A stretch of DNA of 64,000 bases from an uncultured Bacteroidales bacterium (GTDB lineage Bacteria; Bacteroidota; Bacteroidia; Bacteroidales; P3): the NCBI GenBank assembly GCA_944320415.1, contig CALUHJ010000002.1, forward strand, positions 62,001 through 126,000. Reading direction: 5' to 3'. The position numbers were made by a program, and so were the translations under genes. This document shows, piece by piece, positions 1-9,274 of this stretch. Every line of letters starts with the position of its first letter. Within the stretch, counting starts at the first letter, position 1. Below the pieces are notes generated by a model. It saw only the letters and a program-made list of their open reading frames with translations, was not told the origin of the DNA and made no database searches.

Positions 1-943
1 TTGACGGATCGTATACCAAAGGTTTTGTTTTCAACGTCTCCAAAACATTATCCTTTACCATATAGTACCTTCTATCCTTTGGTCTTATATAAGAGTCTGC
101 CGTATAGTTAACAAATCCAGACAAACGATATCCTATCACACTTCTTTTTACTCCCAAATCATTTGTTCTGGTATACAAAGGGCCAGTAAAATAGAAGTCA
201 CCTCTATGATAGCCACGAGTATCCAAAAACTCTGACGTTTGATATTGAAGGAATCCTTCCATTTTGTTTTGAGGTGGCTTAAGCGTAATATTAGTACTAC
301 CTCCTATAGCCTCTCCAATACTTGCCGGAGTACCACCCAAGGTAACCTGGATTTCAGAAATAGCCTGTTTTGGCAAATTTACACTTCCTTTCTTGGGAAC
401 TCCGTTCACATATGTCACCATGTTGGACTCTCCTCGCGCACTTCCGGCACCACCTTCGTTATCGGTTATACCTCCGACAGAAGCGATAATTCCATCCACG
501 GTATTGGCGGTCATGTTGTCAAGGTCCTCTGCAGAAATACGTTTTCCTGATTCTGAAGAACCTTGTTCTAGCAACGGTATAGCATACTCTTGTACCACCA
601 CAGGGGGCAACTCCTCACTCATGGTTTTCATTTCTATACTACCACCCATTGAAAAACCGCTTGCAACAACCTTTACACCCGTCTTGACAACAGTTTGATA
701 CCCCACACAAGAGGCCTCAATATCGTACTCTCCCGGCTGCAATGGTTTAATTTGATAGTCACCGTTAAAATCCGTTTGTGCACCGCCTTTCATTTCACCA
801 TTCTGTTTAACGATGACATTCACAAAAGGTAACGGTTCTTTAGTTTTTGCGTCCGTTATCGTACCTACAAGGACTCCTTGTGAGTACAACACCAGACTGG
901 TTGCCAACAACAACCCGACAGTAAAGAATAATTTTCTCAACAT
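1..943 (-). CDS. TonB-dependent receptor, N-terminal part (cut by window start)
   Basis: Outer-membrane active transporter energised by TonB; the substrate cannot be read from this fragment. The start ATG is at 943-941 and the frame stays open to base 1, so only about 314 N-terminal residues are visible. Order: signal peptide (MLRKLFFTVGLLLATSLVLY, then SQG), a carboxypeptidase-regulatory-like beta-sandwich (roughly residues 22-100, with GVLVGTITDAKTKEPLPFVN and DFNGDYQIKPLQPGEYDI), then a plug domain (about 115-215, with ISAEDLDNMTANTVDGIIAS and NGVPKKGSVNLPKQAISEI). The beta-barrel lies outside the window. The regulatory-like domain before the plug is typical of Bacteroidetes receptors, including SusC-like proteins, but no SusD partner is in view, so I do not call it SusC. 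Confidence 0.88.
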   Translation of the reverse strand, partial: MLRKLFFTVGLLLATSLVLYSQGVLVGTITDAKTKEPLPFVNVIVKQNGEMKGGAQTDFNGDYQIKPLQPGEYDIEASCVGYQTVVKTGVKVVASGFSMGGSIEMKTMSEELPPVVVQEYAIPLLEQGSSESGKRISAEDLDNMTANTVDGIIASVGGITDNEGGAGSARGESNMVTYVNGVPKKGSVNLPKQAISEIQVTLGGTPASIGEAIGGSTNITLKPPQNKMEGFLQYQTSEFLDTRGYHRGDFYFTGPLYTRTNDLGVKRSVIGYRLSGFVNYTADSYIRPKDRRYYMVKDNVLETLKTKPLVYDPS

Positions 944-991
944 ACCATTATATATTTCTTAGATTTATAATTCTCTTATCTTATAATTACT

Positions 992-1294
992 CTATTTATA
1001 TGGTCTCTCTATTATAGAACTGTAAATTATTGCATCTTTCAAAGAAAACTTCCTTTTTTTCTCATGTATATTATCTTCCTTTCTATACACATTTTCCTCA
1101 ACAGAAACATTATTCGCTTTTTCATATGTTTTTTCAACACTTACACTTTTCTCTTCGGTTACCTCATCGTCCATCTTGACAAAGTCGAAAATATCTTTCC
1201 ATTCATTTTCTTTTTCTTTTTCTTTCCTGTCTCCAATAAAAGCCCTAAATAGAAGAACAAGGCAAAATACACACAAAAAAACTATAATCCACAT
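992..1294 (-). CDS. Small single-span membrane protein of unknown function
   Basis: A 100-residue protein with one N-terminal transmembrane helix (MWIIVFLCVFCLVLLFRAFI) followed by a long, charged, Lys/Glu-rich cytoplasmic tail ending in AIIYSSIIERPYK. I recall small proteins with a similar ending near secDF in other Bacteroidales, but I cannot verify this. An in-frame GTG exists three codons upstream (1303). I prefer the ATG at 1294 because a well-formed promoter (boxes at 1317-1324 and 1344-1347) sits just upstream. That promoter, separate from the secDF terminator, supports the ORF being a real gene. Function unknown. Confidence 0.6.
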   Translation of the reverse strand: MWIIVFLCVFCLVLLFRAFIGDRKEKEKENEWKDIFDFVKMDDEVTEEKSVSVEKTYEKANNVSVEENVYRKEDNIHEKKRKFSLKDAIIYSSIIERPYK

Positions 1295-1316
1295 ACCAAA
1301 CACATATAACGAGTTG

Positions 1317-1347
1317 CAAATTTACAAGAAAAACGCAATCTCACAAA
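1317..1347 (-). promoter_or_regulatory. Bacteroidetes-type promoter of the small membrane protein
   Basis: On the minus strand a -33 TTTG (1347-1344) and a -7 TAAATTTG (1324-1317) are separated by 19 nt, matching the Bacteroides sigma-ABfr consensus. The -33 box overlaps the U-tract of the secDF terminator. Confidence 0.6.
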
Positions 1348-1394
1348 AAAAACAAATAAATTTGGTCAGGGGAAAGGTCTTCCTCTGACCAAAT
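1345..1394 (-). terminator. Rho-independent terminator of secDF
   Basis: On the minus strand a stem ATTTGGTCAG...CTGACCAAAT (arms 1385-1394 and 1360-1369), with extra pairs inside, is followed by a T-rich tract ending in eight Ts. It lies six bases past the secDF stop codon. Confidence 0.75.
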
Positions 1395-1400
1395 AATTAT

Positions 1401-4400
1401 TTACTTCTCCATTTTTTTCTTATTGGAACGTGTTATCAACGCATAAACCACAGGACAAGCAACACACAAAGACGCAAAACCTCCCACAGCTACACCTACC
1501 AATAAAGCAAAGGCAAAACCTCTCAACACCTCTCCTCCAAAAATAAACACTATCAACAAAACCAACAATGTAGTACCCAAAGTATTGAATGTTCTACTCA
1601 AAGTCTGATTCATTGCGTCATTCATTTCCTTGCCATAAGGCGATTTAGGATAGAGTCTAACATTCTCACGGACTCGATCAAATACTATCACAGTATCGTT
1701 TATGGAATAACCTATCACAGTAAGAATAGCCGCTATGAAATGTTGGTCAACCTCGAGGTTAAACGGCAATATACCGCTGAACAATGAGAAAATACCTATG
1801 GTTATCAATGTGTCGAAACTCAAAGACAAAAGACCAGCCAAACCATATTGCCACTTCTTAAACCTCACTCCTATGTAAACAAATATCAAAACCAATGAAA
1901 TCAAAACGGCTATGACTGCAGACCTCTGTATATCATCAGCCATAGTAGGTCCTACAATCTCCGAACTGATTATTCCCAACGGACTCTTCATTGTCGATTT
2001 AAATTGGTCTACCGTTATGCTCTTGTCCTTATAGAAATCTTTGGTACCCTTGTGCAATTTAGCTATAACTTCTTCCTTTACGGCTTCGCTATCATCCTCA
2101 ACCTTATAGTCGGTAGTTACTTTCACCTGATAAGCAGGACCAAATGTTTTGACTTCCGGAGCTGTTCCAAACTCTTGCTGTAATGAATGACGAACCTCAA
2201 CAGGATTGACATCTTGATCAAATCTTATGACATATGTACGTCCTCCAGAGAAATCTATACCATAATCCAAACCCTTGAATGCCAAAGAAGCAACGGATAT
2301 TATCACCAAAACTGTCGTTATTACAGTCTGCAATTTATGCGTTCCAACAAAATTAACTTTAGGGTTTTCCAAGAAATGCTTTGTAAGTTTTGTGTAAAAA
2401 GTAATATTTTTATGAGCATTCTTCCTACTCAACATTGCCTCAAATACCAATCTTGAAATAAAAATACTTGAGAACAACGACGTCAATATACCTATACACA
2501 ATGTTATGGCAAATCCTTGTATAGGACCACTTCCAAAATACGCCAGAACTATACCTGTCAACAATGTAGTTACGTTACCATCTATAATAGCAGAATAGGC
2601 TACCTTGTAACCGTCTGCTATTGCAGAACCCAAATTCTTTCCTGCCAGAAGTTCCTCCTTGATTCTTTCGTATATGATTACGTTTGCATCCACTGCCATA
2701 GCCATTGTAAGAACTATACCAGCTATACCAGGCAATGTAAGAACTGCACCTATCGAAGCAAGTATACCCAACAAGAAGAATATATTGACAAACAATGCCG
2801 AACAAGCCGCTATTCCCGCCATATTGTAGAAGAATATCATATAGGCGAAAACCAATATAAATGCAACTATAAATGATATAATACCTGTTCTTATTGATTC
2901 TGCTCCGAGAGAAGGCCCAACAACTGACTCTTGAACCATTTTTGCAGGAGCTGTCAATTTTCCCGATTTCAATATATTGGCCAAATCTTTGGCCTCATCA
3001 ACAGTAAAATTACCGCTTATCTCTGAACGACCTCCAGTTATCTCGCTTCCTACATTAGGAGCAGAATACACCAAATTATCCAGAACTATAGCTATACTGT
3101 TGCCTATGTTACTGCCTGTTATCTTTGCCCATTTATGCGCGGCCGCATCTTTCATGACCATATTGACAACAGGACGTCCATGCTGATCAAAATCACTTCC
3201 AGCGTCAGATATCACATCTCCATCCAACAAAGGAGTCTTTGCCTTATTTGTATATTGCAAAACATACAATTCATATTCATTCGTTTTATCTATCGGCTTT
3301 GCACCCCATAAAAAAGTAACATCCTGAGGCAACATCTTAGATGCTTTAGCCAACAGACGATCTATCTCATCCTTGTTGGCAGCCGTTGCCGTTCCTACAA
3401 CACATCTTTGCAAGTTACCATTGTTCAATCTGACAAATTTGGAAAACAAAGGATGCTCTTCCTTCTTTTTATTGTTTGCCGCTCCATTTACACTTTGTAA
3501 TATTGTAGAATCATTATTCTTTTGCAAAACAGTATCTATTTCCACAGAATCTGTTACAGACAAATCATCATCACCTACACTTGACAACCATTCATCTGCG
3601 GAAACCAAAGACTGAAATACATTTGCCGCATCACCCGCCAACCAAAACTGAAGTTGGGCAGTACCTTCGAGCAATTTACTCACCCTTTGAGGATCCTTTA
3701 CGCCGGGAAGCTCTATGGCAATTCTTTCTGTAGCTTCCAGTTTCTGAATTGTCGGCTGAGCAACACCAAATTTGTCTATACGTTTTGACAATACTTGGAA
3801 CGTTCTGTCATAAGCCTCCGTACACTCCTTGCGTATGGCAGCTATGACACTCGCATTCGAAGAATTAGCCGTTATTCCTTTTTCTTTCAACTTAACCCTG
3901 AAAAATGCAGAAAGATCTATCTTGGAAGACTCGTTCATTTCATTTACTTTTCTTTCGAAGCAATCAATGAATTTATCTCCCGTAGCTTTATGTTCGTTTT
4001 CTGCTTCCTGTATCAATTTCACCAGCGTGGGATCTTCAGGATTCGTTGCCAGATTCTTCAAGACATCCACAGTGGACACCTCCATCATGACATTCATACC
4101 ACCTTTCAAATCCAATCCCAAATTAACTTCTCTGGCCTTACACTCCTTGTAAGAAAACTTCCTTATCCAAAGGAAATTATAGACTGTTTTTTCAGAAACC
4201 GAATCCAAATAGAAATTTTCTCTCGCACTTGAAATGGAATCAAAGATTTCCTGCTCTCTCAAAGCATCTCCCTTCGCCAAGGTCTTAGCAAGATTAACCG
4301 CATATTGATTTGTTGCATACTCTTTGGCATTGTTCTCCACCCTCTTGGTAAAGTAAGTAAAAGACAACTGATACAAACAAATCAGTGCAAACACCACCGC

Positions 4401-4430
4401 TATGGCCTTAATAACACCCTTATTTTGCAT
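1401..4430 (-). CDS. secDF: Protein translocase SecDF fusion
   Basis: Membrane component of the Sec pathway that uses proton motive force to complete export through SecYEG. At 1009 residues it is a SecD-SecF fusion, the usual Bacteroidetes form. The SecD half (about 1-610) has an N-terminal helix, the conserved NLGLDLKGGMNVMMEV and ELPGVKDPQRVSKLL segments, a large periplasmic P1 region with an insertion at about 300-330 (DSVEIDTVLQKNNDSTILQS), and the membrane block containing AMAVDANVIIYERIKEEL. The SecF half (about 690-1009) has GIDFSGGRTYVIRF and a second membrane block containing GYSINDTVIVFDRVREN. Both halves keep the membrane Asp and Arg residues expected for proton coupling. It is monocistronic: own promoter upstream, terminator directly downstream. 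Confidence 0.96.
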   Translation of the reverse strand: MQNKGVIKAIAVVFALICLYQLSFTYFTKRVENNAKEYATNQYAVNLAKTLAKGDALREQEIFDSISSARENFYLDSVSEKTVYNFLWIRKFSYKECKAREVNLGLDLKGGMNVMMEVSTVDVLKNLATNPEDPTLVKLIQEAENEHKATGDKFIDCFERKVNEMNESSKIDLSAFFRVKLKEKGITANSSNASVIAAIRKECTEAYDRTFQVLSKRIDKFGVAQPTIQKLEATERIAIELPGVKDPQRVSKLLEGTAQLQFWLAGDAANVFQSLVSADEWLSSVGDDDLSVTDSVEIDTVLQKNNDSTILQSVNGAANNKKKEEHPLFSKFVRLNNGNLQRCVVGTATAANKDEIDRLLAKASKMLPQDVTFLWGAKPIDKTNEYELYVLQYTNKAKTPLLDGDVISDAGSDFDQHGRPVVNMVMKDAAAHKWAKITGSNIGNSIAIVLDNLVYSAPNVGSEITGGRSEISGNFTVDEAKDLANILKSGKLTAPAKMVQESVVGPSLGAESIRTGIISFIVAFILVFAYMIFFYNMAGIAACSALFVNIFFLLGILASIGAVLTLPGIAGIVLTMAMAVDANVIIYERIKEELLAGKNLGSAIADGYKVAYSAIIDGNVTTLLTGIVLAYFGSGPIQGFAITLCIGILTSLFSSIFISRLVFEAMLSRKNAHKNITFYTKLTKHFLENPKVNFVGTHKLQTVITTVLVIISVASLAFKGLDYGIDFSGGRTYVIRFDQDVNPVEVRHSLQQEFGTAPEVKTFGPAYQVKVTTDYKVEDDSEAVKEEVIAKLHKGTKDFYKDKSITVDQFKSTMKSPLGIISSEIVGPTMADDIQRSAVIAVLISLVLIFVYIGVRFKKWQYGLAGLLSLSFDTLITIGIFSLFSGILPFNLEVDQHFIAAILTVIGYSINDTVIVFDRVRENVRLYPKSPYGKEMNDAMNQTLSRTFNTLGTTLLVLLIVFIFGGEVLRGFAFALLVGVAVGGFASLCVACPVVYALITRSNKKKMEK

Positions 4431-4478
4431 ATCTCTACCTTATGTTATAATTTAAGTACATACAGTTTTTTGAACTTG

Positions 4479-4511
4479 CAAAGTTAGAATTTTATTTGAT
4501 AATTCGACAAA
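4479..4511 (-). promoter_or_regulatory. Probable secDF promoter
   Basis: Minus-strand -7 box TAACTTTG (4486-4479) with TTTG 21 nt upstream (4511-4508), about 50 nt before the secDF start. Confidence 0.5.
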
Positions 4512-4602
4512 TTATAGAGAAAAAAAATCGTTGAAGGCACAAAAAAGAACCTGCAAATAAAAAAACAACAACCATAAATACCGGTTTATGCAAAAAAAGT
4601 GA

Positions 4603-4610
4603 TAGTTTTG
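4603..4610 (+). promoter_or_regulatory. Probable -7 box of the MFS transporter gene
   Basis: TAGTTTTG matches TAnnTTTG and lies about 55 nt upstream of the MFS start. No clear -33 TTTG at the usual distance. Confidence 0.4.
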
Positions 4611-4664
4611 CATGTTCAATAAAAACAAGATTGATTGAATATAAATAACAAAAACAATAAAAAC

Positions 4665-6032
4665 ATGATGGAAAAAATTACAAAATTACTGAACGACAGT
4701 CCCGTAGCACGTTGGTCGGCTTTGATACTCATCTCATTGATGATGTTTTTTGCCTACATGTTTGTAGACGTGATGTCGCCTTTGAAAAGTCTTATAGAAA
4801 GTTCGAGAGGATGGGACAGCAGTGTATTCGGAACATATGCAGCTTCCGAGTACATACTTAATGTGTGCGGTTTTCTTATTTTGGCGGGTATAATACTTGA
4901 CAAAATGGGTATTCGTTTTACCGGTATACTTTCTGCTTCGCTGATGGTTATAGGAGCAGGTATTAAATATATAGGTATAAGCGACTGGTTTCAAACTACC
5001 GAATTCTGCACATGGCTGAATTCCTGGTACACTGACATGCCAGGAAGTGCCAAGATGGCTAGTTTGGGCTTCATGATATTCGGTTGTGGATGCGAAATGG
5101 CTGGAACAACGGTATCAAAATCAATAGCCAAATGGTTCAAAGGCAAAGAAATGGCATTGGCCATGGGTCTCGAAATGGCAATTGCAAGACTGGGTGTGTT
5201 CGCTGTAATGTGGATAGCTCCTATAATAGCAGAGCAGTTCAATCAATCAATAATGGCTCCAATTGCATTCTGCTCTTGTCTGTTGCTGATAGGACTCATA
5301 TTCTTCACAGTATTCAGCGTAATGGACAAAAAGTTTGACAAGCAACTTATCAAGGCAGGTCTTTCAACCGAAGAAAAATCTCCTGAAGACGAATTTCATT
5401 TGAGAGATCTCGGAAAAGTATTCGGCAGCAAAATGTTCTGGTTTGTAGCTTTGCTTTGCGTGTTGTATTATTCAGCAATCTTCCCATTCCAACGTTATGC
5501 ACCGGACTTCCTTTCAAAAACACTTGATGTGGACGCAACAGTGGGTGCACGATTGTTCAGTTTCTTCCCTATATTGGCAATGTGTCTTACTCCTGTATTG
5601 GGCATATTCCTTGACAGAAAAGGAAAGGGAGCATCAATGCTGATGGTGGGAGCCGTAATAATGATAGTATGTCACCTGAGCTTTGCATTAGTGCTTCCGA
5701 TATTCCCTCAAAAATGGTTTGCAGTACTTTTGATTGCAGTTCTTGGAGTAAGTTTTTCTTTGGTACCTGCGGCTTTGTGGCCAAGCGTTCCAAAAATAAT
5801 AGACGAAAAAATCCTCGGAAGTGCTTACTGTTTGATATTCTGGGTACAAAATCTTGGATTGTGTTTCGTACCTCTTTTAATAGGAAAGGTTCTTGACAAA
5901 ACAGGAGGTTATTTAATGCCTATGATAATATTCTCCAGTTTCGGAGTTCTTGCATTCATATTCAGTTTCTTCTTAAAAATGGAAGACCGCAAAAAAGGAT
6001 ATGGATTGGAAGAACCTAATATCAAGAAATAA
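4665..6032 (+). CDS. Major facilitator superfamily transporter
   Basis: A 455-residue inner-membrane transporter with about twelve hydrophobic helices. Visible family features: a first helix after a short cytoplasmic N-terminus (WSALILISLMMFFAYMFVDV), the helix 2-3 loop signature ILDKMGIRFTG (a relaxed form of the MFS GxLxDRxGRR motif), a charged central loop (about 225-250), and the equivalent C-half loop GIFLDRKGKGASM. The overall look is of the nitrate/MFSD1-like MFS branch, but nothing fixes the substrate. An in-frame TTG at 4635 would add ten low-complexity Asn/Lys residues; I chose the ATG at 4665 (another follows at 4668). It is transcribed alone, diverging from secDF, with a strong terminator 16 nt past the stop. 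Confidence 0.9.
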   Translation: MMEKITKLLNDSPVARWSALILISLMMFFAYMFVDVMSPLKSLIESSRGWDSSVFGTYAASEYILNVCGFLILAGIILDKMGIRFTGILSASLMVIGAGIKYIGISDWFQTTEFCTWLNSWYTDMPGSAKMASLGFMIFGCGCEMAGTTVSKSIAKWFKGKEMALAMGLEMAIARLGVFAVMWIAPIIAEQFNQSIMAPIAFCSCLLLIGLIFFTVFSVMDKKFDKQLIKAGLSTEEKSPEDEFHLRDLGKVFGSKMFWFVALLCVLYYSAIFPFQRYAPDFLSKTLDVDATVGARLFSFFPILAMCLTPVLGIFLDRKGKGASMLMVGAVIMIVCHLSFALVLPIFPQKWFAVLLIAVLGVSFSLVPAALWPSVPKIIDEKILGSAYCLIFWVQNLGLCFVPLLIGKVLDKTGGYLMPMIIFSSFGVLAFIFSFFLKMEDRKKGYGLEEPNIKK

Positions 6033-6047
6033 GACAAATCATTGCAA

Positions 6048-6085
6048 AATAAGGACTTGGGAGACCCAAGTCCTTATTTTTTTTC
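6048..6085 (+). terminator. Strong rho-independent terminator of the MFS gene
   Basis: A 14-bp perfect stem (AATAAGGACTTGGG, 6048-6061, with its complement 6065-6078), a 3-nt loop and a run of Ts. Confidence 0.9.
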
Positions 6086-6240
6086 AATGCTTATTCTTTA
6101 AAAAATCAACTAAAGTCCACAACATGAGTTCATATTTTTCAATTCTCAAGACATTAAAACATGGTTTTTCATCCATAAAGTCCTTGGTTGCAACTATTTA
6201 ATCATATTTTCCTTGTCATTCATTTTAACAATATTTAAAT

Positions 6241-6447
6241 TTACTCCCAGTCTTTTTCCTCCAAAACAAAGATATCATCAACCTTTTTATTGCAAACAGC
6301 GGCTATCTTCATCATCACTAATCCCGAAGGAATATACTTCCCCAATTCTATCGCATTTATTGTCTGACGACTCACACCAACCCTTTCAGCCAATTCCTGC
6401 TGCGAGATATTTAATATGGCACGCTGAACCCTTATATCATTCTTCAT
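6241..6447 (-). CDS. XRE-family helix-turn-helix regulator (YozG/Cro type)
   Basis: A 68-residue DNA-binding protein that is almost entirely one HTH_3 domain: MKNDIRVQRAILNISQQELA leads into helix 2, and RVGVSRQTINAIELGKYIPS covers the turn, recognition helix and the ExGKY motif. The tail DIFVLEEKDWE is typical of the small YozG-like XRE group that pairs with membrane proteins. Its start overlaps the end of the upstream membrane-protein gene by 11 nt, so the two are translationally coupled. Probably autoregulates the pair; the signal is unknown. Confidence 0.85.
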   Translation of the reverse strand: MKNDIRVQRAILNISQQELAERVGVSRQTINAIELGKYIPSGLVMMKIAAVCNKKVDDIFVLEEKDWE

Positions 6448-6895
6448 TTCTGTAAGTCTTTTTAAATTTGTACATCTTATAGTTGAATCTGCAGATAAAC
6501 ACTACAAGAAAAATATAGATATCATATAAAGAGAGATAAATATACATCGGTCCATATATGAAAAGAGTAATGAGAATCAAAAAAACATAACCTACAAACA
6601 TAGACCAAACAAATGCCTGTTCTCTTATCTTCACAATATATTCATCCTCAACCTTATTGCGTGAAAAGGCAATAAAAGACAAACCTATTATGAGAAGGAC
6701 CGGATAGACAGTGGTTACAAGAGATGTTTTAGTCTTGCAAAACCACTTGGCATTAAAAATATCAAAACCATCCCCAAAAAGCGAATAAGTATGATAACTA
6801 CAATCAAGATCAAAACAATAACACAATAGAACCAAGACTGTCAAAACCAAACCTATTTTCCTGAAATAAGTCGGCAATAAATAAGTTTTTTTCAT
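6437..6895 (-). CDS. Four-helix membrane protein paired with an XRE regulator
   Basis: A 152-residue integral membrane protein of unknown function. Hydrophobic stretches: about residues 12-30 (IGLVLTVLVLLCYCFDL), 60-78 (LVTTVYPVLLIIGLSFIAF), 92-115 (FVWSMFVGYVFLILITLFIY) and 118-138 (MYIYLSLYDIYIFLVVFICR), then a basic tail. Membrane protein plus small XRE regulator is a common two-gene unit in Firmicutes and Bacteroidetes, where the membrane partner is often a sensor or antiregulator; here that is inference. First gene of the pair, with a full promoter about 100 nt upstream. Confidence 0.75.
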   Translation of the reverse strand: MKKTYLLPTYFRKIGLVLTVLVLLCYCFDLDCSYHTYSLFGDGFDIFNAKWFCKTKTSLVTTVYPVLLIIGLSFIAFSRNKVEDEYIVKIREQAFVWSMFVGYVFLILITLFIYGPMYIYLSLYDIYIFLVVFICRFNYKMYKFKKTYRNEE

Positions 6896-6996
6896 CTCAA
6901 TTATTTTTTTTGTTCCAAGAGGTCTTTCATTAAAAAGAACCGCAATAAGACCCCTATTAAAATACGGCTCCCCGACATTCGGCCAAATATCAAATG

Positions 6997-7028
6997 CAAA
7001 AGTATAGTATATTTTTCAAACTGACAAA
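6997..7028 (-). promoter_or_regulatory. Promoter of the membrane protein/XRE pair
   Basis: Minus-strand -33 TTTG (7028-7025) and -7 TACTTTTG (7004-6997) with a 20-nt spacer. The predicted transcript has a leader of about 95 nt. The promoter lies inside an 87-codon open frame (6901-7164), one reason for not calling that frame a gene. Confidence 0.55.
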
Positions 7029-7446
7029 TATTTTTTACATTTAGTCCTATGAATTCGACAAAAATCAATAGAATAATCAAAATCACTACATTAGCAAATG
7101 ATATCATCAAACAAGAAAATAATCTTAAAAACAAGTTATTGTTTGCTTGTAGGTTTGAGTGCACAGCTCAAAAGAGCCATAAAAATCAAAATAGAAACAA
7201 GTACCGTCATTGAAGAAATGAAACAGAGCATGGATGGCGATTATTCCGATGTTTTTTCATCGGTTTGGAATGATACCTTGTTTTTTGTCCAATTCAATTA
7301 CGATTCATCGGTAAGTGTCATGCTTTTCATGTACGACATGAACATAAAAAACTATTCTTATTGAATCCTGTCTTCCCATATGACGGTAATTACCAACTAT
7401 ATGTACGATTCACAAGTAATATTACAAAAAACGTTTCCATTTAATC
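7029..7446. other. Gene-poor stretch between the XRE pair and aspS
   Basis: About 420 bases with no convincing gene. A plus-strand open frame (7098-7364, 88 codons; possible internal ATG at 7219 giving MKQSMDGDYSDVFSSVWND) has no recognisable domain and could be a tiny gene or a remnant. A small perfect hairpin CCGATG-T6-CATCGG lies at 7246-7263. The stretch ends at the aspS terminator. Confidence 0.4.
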
Positions 7447-7484
7447 AAAAAAAAGCAGGCATATTCCAAAGAAATATACCTGCC
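7447..7484 (-). terminator. Rho-independent terminator of aspS
   Basis: On the minus strand an 11-bp stem (GCAGGTATATT...AATATGCCTGC, one G-T pair) with a 7-nt loop is followed by eight Ts. It lies about 25 nt past the aspS stop. Confidence 0.85.
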
Positions 7485-7508
7485 TTGATTGCCAATGCAA
7501 TATTCGAT

Positions 7509-9263
7509 TTACTGTTCCTTGTGTATAAGGGCTATATTCAATTCCTCCAACTGTGCCTCGGATATAGGCGAAGGGCTTTCAGACATCACATCCCTTGCCT
7601 TGTTGTTTTTAGGAAACGCTATAAAATCCCTTATTGTTTCAACTCCTGCGAACATGGAGCACATACGGTCGAAACCAAAGGCCAGTCCGCCATGAGGAGG
7701 CGCACCATATTCAAACGCACCCAACAAGAAGCCGAATTGCTCCTGTGCTTCCTCTTCACTGAAACCCAAAGCCTTGAACATGTCGTTCTGCATTTTTCTG
7801 TCATGTATCCTTATCGAGCCTCCGCCTATCTCCGTTCCGTTGACCACAAGGTCATAAGCATTTGCCCTGACTTCTCCCGGAGAGGTGAACAGTTTCGGAT
7901 AATCCTCCGGCTTTGGAGATGTGAACGGATGATGCTTGGCATAATAACGCCCGGTTTCCTCATCCCACTCCAAAAGAGGGAAGTCCACAACCCACAAAGG
8001 TGAATAATTGAACGGATCCCTGAGTCCCAAACGCGAACCCATCTCCAGACGAAGACATGACAAAGAGGTCTGTGTTTTTTCTCTCTTTCCTGCCATGACA
8101 AGCATCAAGTCACCCGGTGAGGCTTTGAATCTCTCTGCCACAGCCTTCAGTTTGTCTGCCGTAAAAAACTTGTCCACAGAGGATTTGAACGTTCCGTCCT
8201 CATTGTATTTGATATAAACCAATCCGCTTGCACCAACCTGCGGACGCTTTACGAAATCCGTCAGTTCATCCAACTGTTTGCGGGTATAATTGGCACATCC
8301 TTCGGCGCATATTCCGACTACCAGTTCGGCAGAATCAAAAACCGCAAAGCCGTTTCCCTTGACAATATCGTCCAACTCCACAAACCTCATCCCGAATCTC
8401 GTATCCGGCTTGTCACTGCCGTAATAACGCATCGCGTCAGCATAAGTCATACGAGGGAAATCCTCCAACTGCAAACCCTTGACCTGCTTGAAAAGATATT
8501 TAATGAGCCCCTCAAAAGTCTGAAGTACGTCCTCCTGCTCCACAAAGCTCATTTCACAATCCACCTGCGTGAATTCAGGCTGACGGTCCGCCCTTAGGTC
8601 CTCATCCCTGAAACATCTTACAATCTGAAAATAACGGTCATATCCAGAAACCATTAAAAGTTGCTTAAAGGTTTGGGGTGACTGCGGAAGTGCATAAAAC
8701 TCGTTGGGGTTTACACGCGAAGGCACAACGAAATCCCTTGCCCCCTCGGGTGTGGAACGTATGAGATATGGCGTCTCTATCTCCATGAAACCCAAATCGT
8801 TCATATAGTTGCGTATCAGAATGGACAAACGATGCCTCAACTCCAGATTCTTCTTGACGCAATTGCGCCTAAGATCCAGATATCTGTACTTCATCCTCAA
8901 TTCCTCTCCCCCGTCCGTATTGTCTTCTATGGTAAAGGGAGGCGTTTTTGAAGGATTGAGGACGGTTATTCCGTCAACCAGTATTTCTATGTCTCCAGTA
9001 GGAAGATTCTTGTTTTTACTGCTCCTTTCGGAGACAACACCTTCAACCTGCAGGACATATTCCCTTGATAGTTTCCTCGCTTTTTCACAAAGTTCCGCAT
9101 TTATGTCCATGTTGAACACCAGTTGGGTTATTCCATAACGGTCTCTCAAGTCCACAAAGGTCATTCCCCCCAAATCCCTTGAACGTTGCAACCAACCGGC
9201 CAATTGAACTCTTTTGCCGCAATCCTCCATGCGCAACTCACCGCAAGTATGTGTACGTAACAT
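7509..9263 (-). CDS. aspS: Aspartate--tRNA ligase
   Basis: Class IIb aminoacyl-tRNA synthetase charging tRNA-Asp with aspartate. At 584 residues it has the full bacterial layout: N-terminal OB-fold anticodon-binding domain ([20 protein letters not shown]), the class II catalytic core split by the bacterial GAD insertion (about 290-420), motif 2 [18 protein letters not shown] and motif 3 [10 protein letters not shown]. The start [10 protein letters not shown] is the usual one for the family. Last gene of an apparent ackA-plsC-aspS transcript, 11 nt after the acyltransferase gene, with its own terminator. An all-Asp or dual Asp/Asn specificity cannot be settled here. Confidence 0.97.
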   Translation of the reverse strand: MLRTHTCGELRMEDCGKRVQLAGWLQRSRDLGGMTFVDLRDRYGITQLVFNMDINAELCEKARKLSREYVLQVEGVVSERSSKNKNLPTGDIEILVDGITVLNPSKTPPFTIEDNTDGGEELRMKYRYLDLRRNCVKKNLELRHRLSILIRNYMNDLGFMEIETPYLIRSTPEGARDFVVPSRVNPNEFYALPQSPQTFKQLLMVSGYDRYFQIVRCFRDEDLRADRQPEFTQVDCEMSFVEQEDVLQTFEGLIKYLFKQVKGLQLEDFPRMTYADAMRYYGSDKPDTRFGMRFVELDDIVKGNGFAVFDSAELVVGICAEGCANYTRKQLDELTDFVKRPQVGASGLVYIKYNEDGTFKSSVDKFFTADKLKAVAERFKASPGDLMLVMAGKREKTQTSLSCLRLEMGSRLGLRDPFNYSPLWVVDFPLLEWDEETGRYYAKHHPFTSPKPEDYPKLFTSPGEVRANAYDLVVNGTEIGGGSIRIHDRKMQNDMFKALGFSEEEAQEQFGFLLGAFEYGAPPHGGLAFGFDRMCSMFAGVETIRDFIAFPKNNKARDVMSESPSPISEAQLEELNIALIHKEQ

Positions 9264-9274
9264 GTCTTATATTC

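Noticed and set aside
6901-7164. An 87-codon minus-strand hydrophobic frame upstream of the membrane protein gene
   Set aside because: A full promoter for the downstream pair (6997-7028) lies inside it and no domain or family start is visible.
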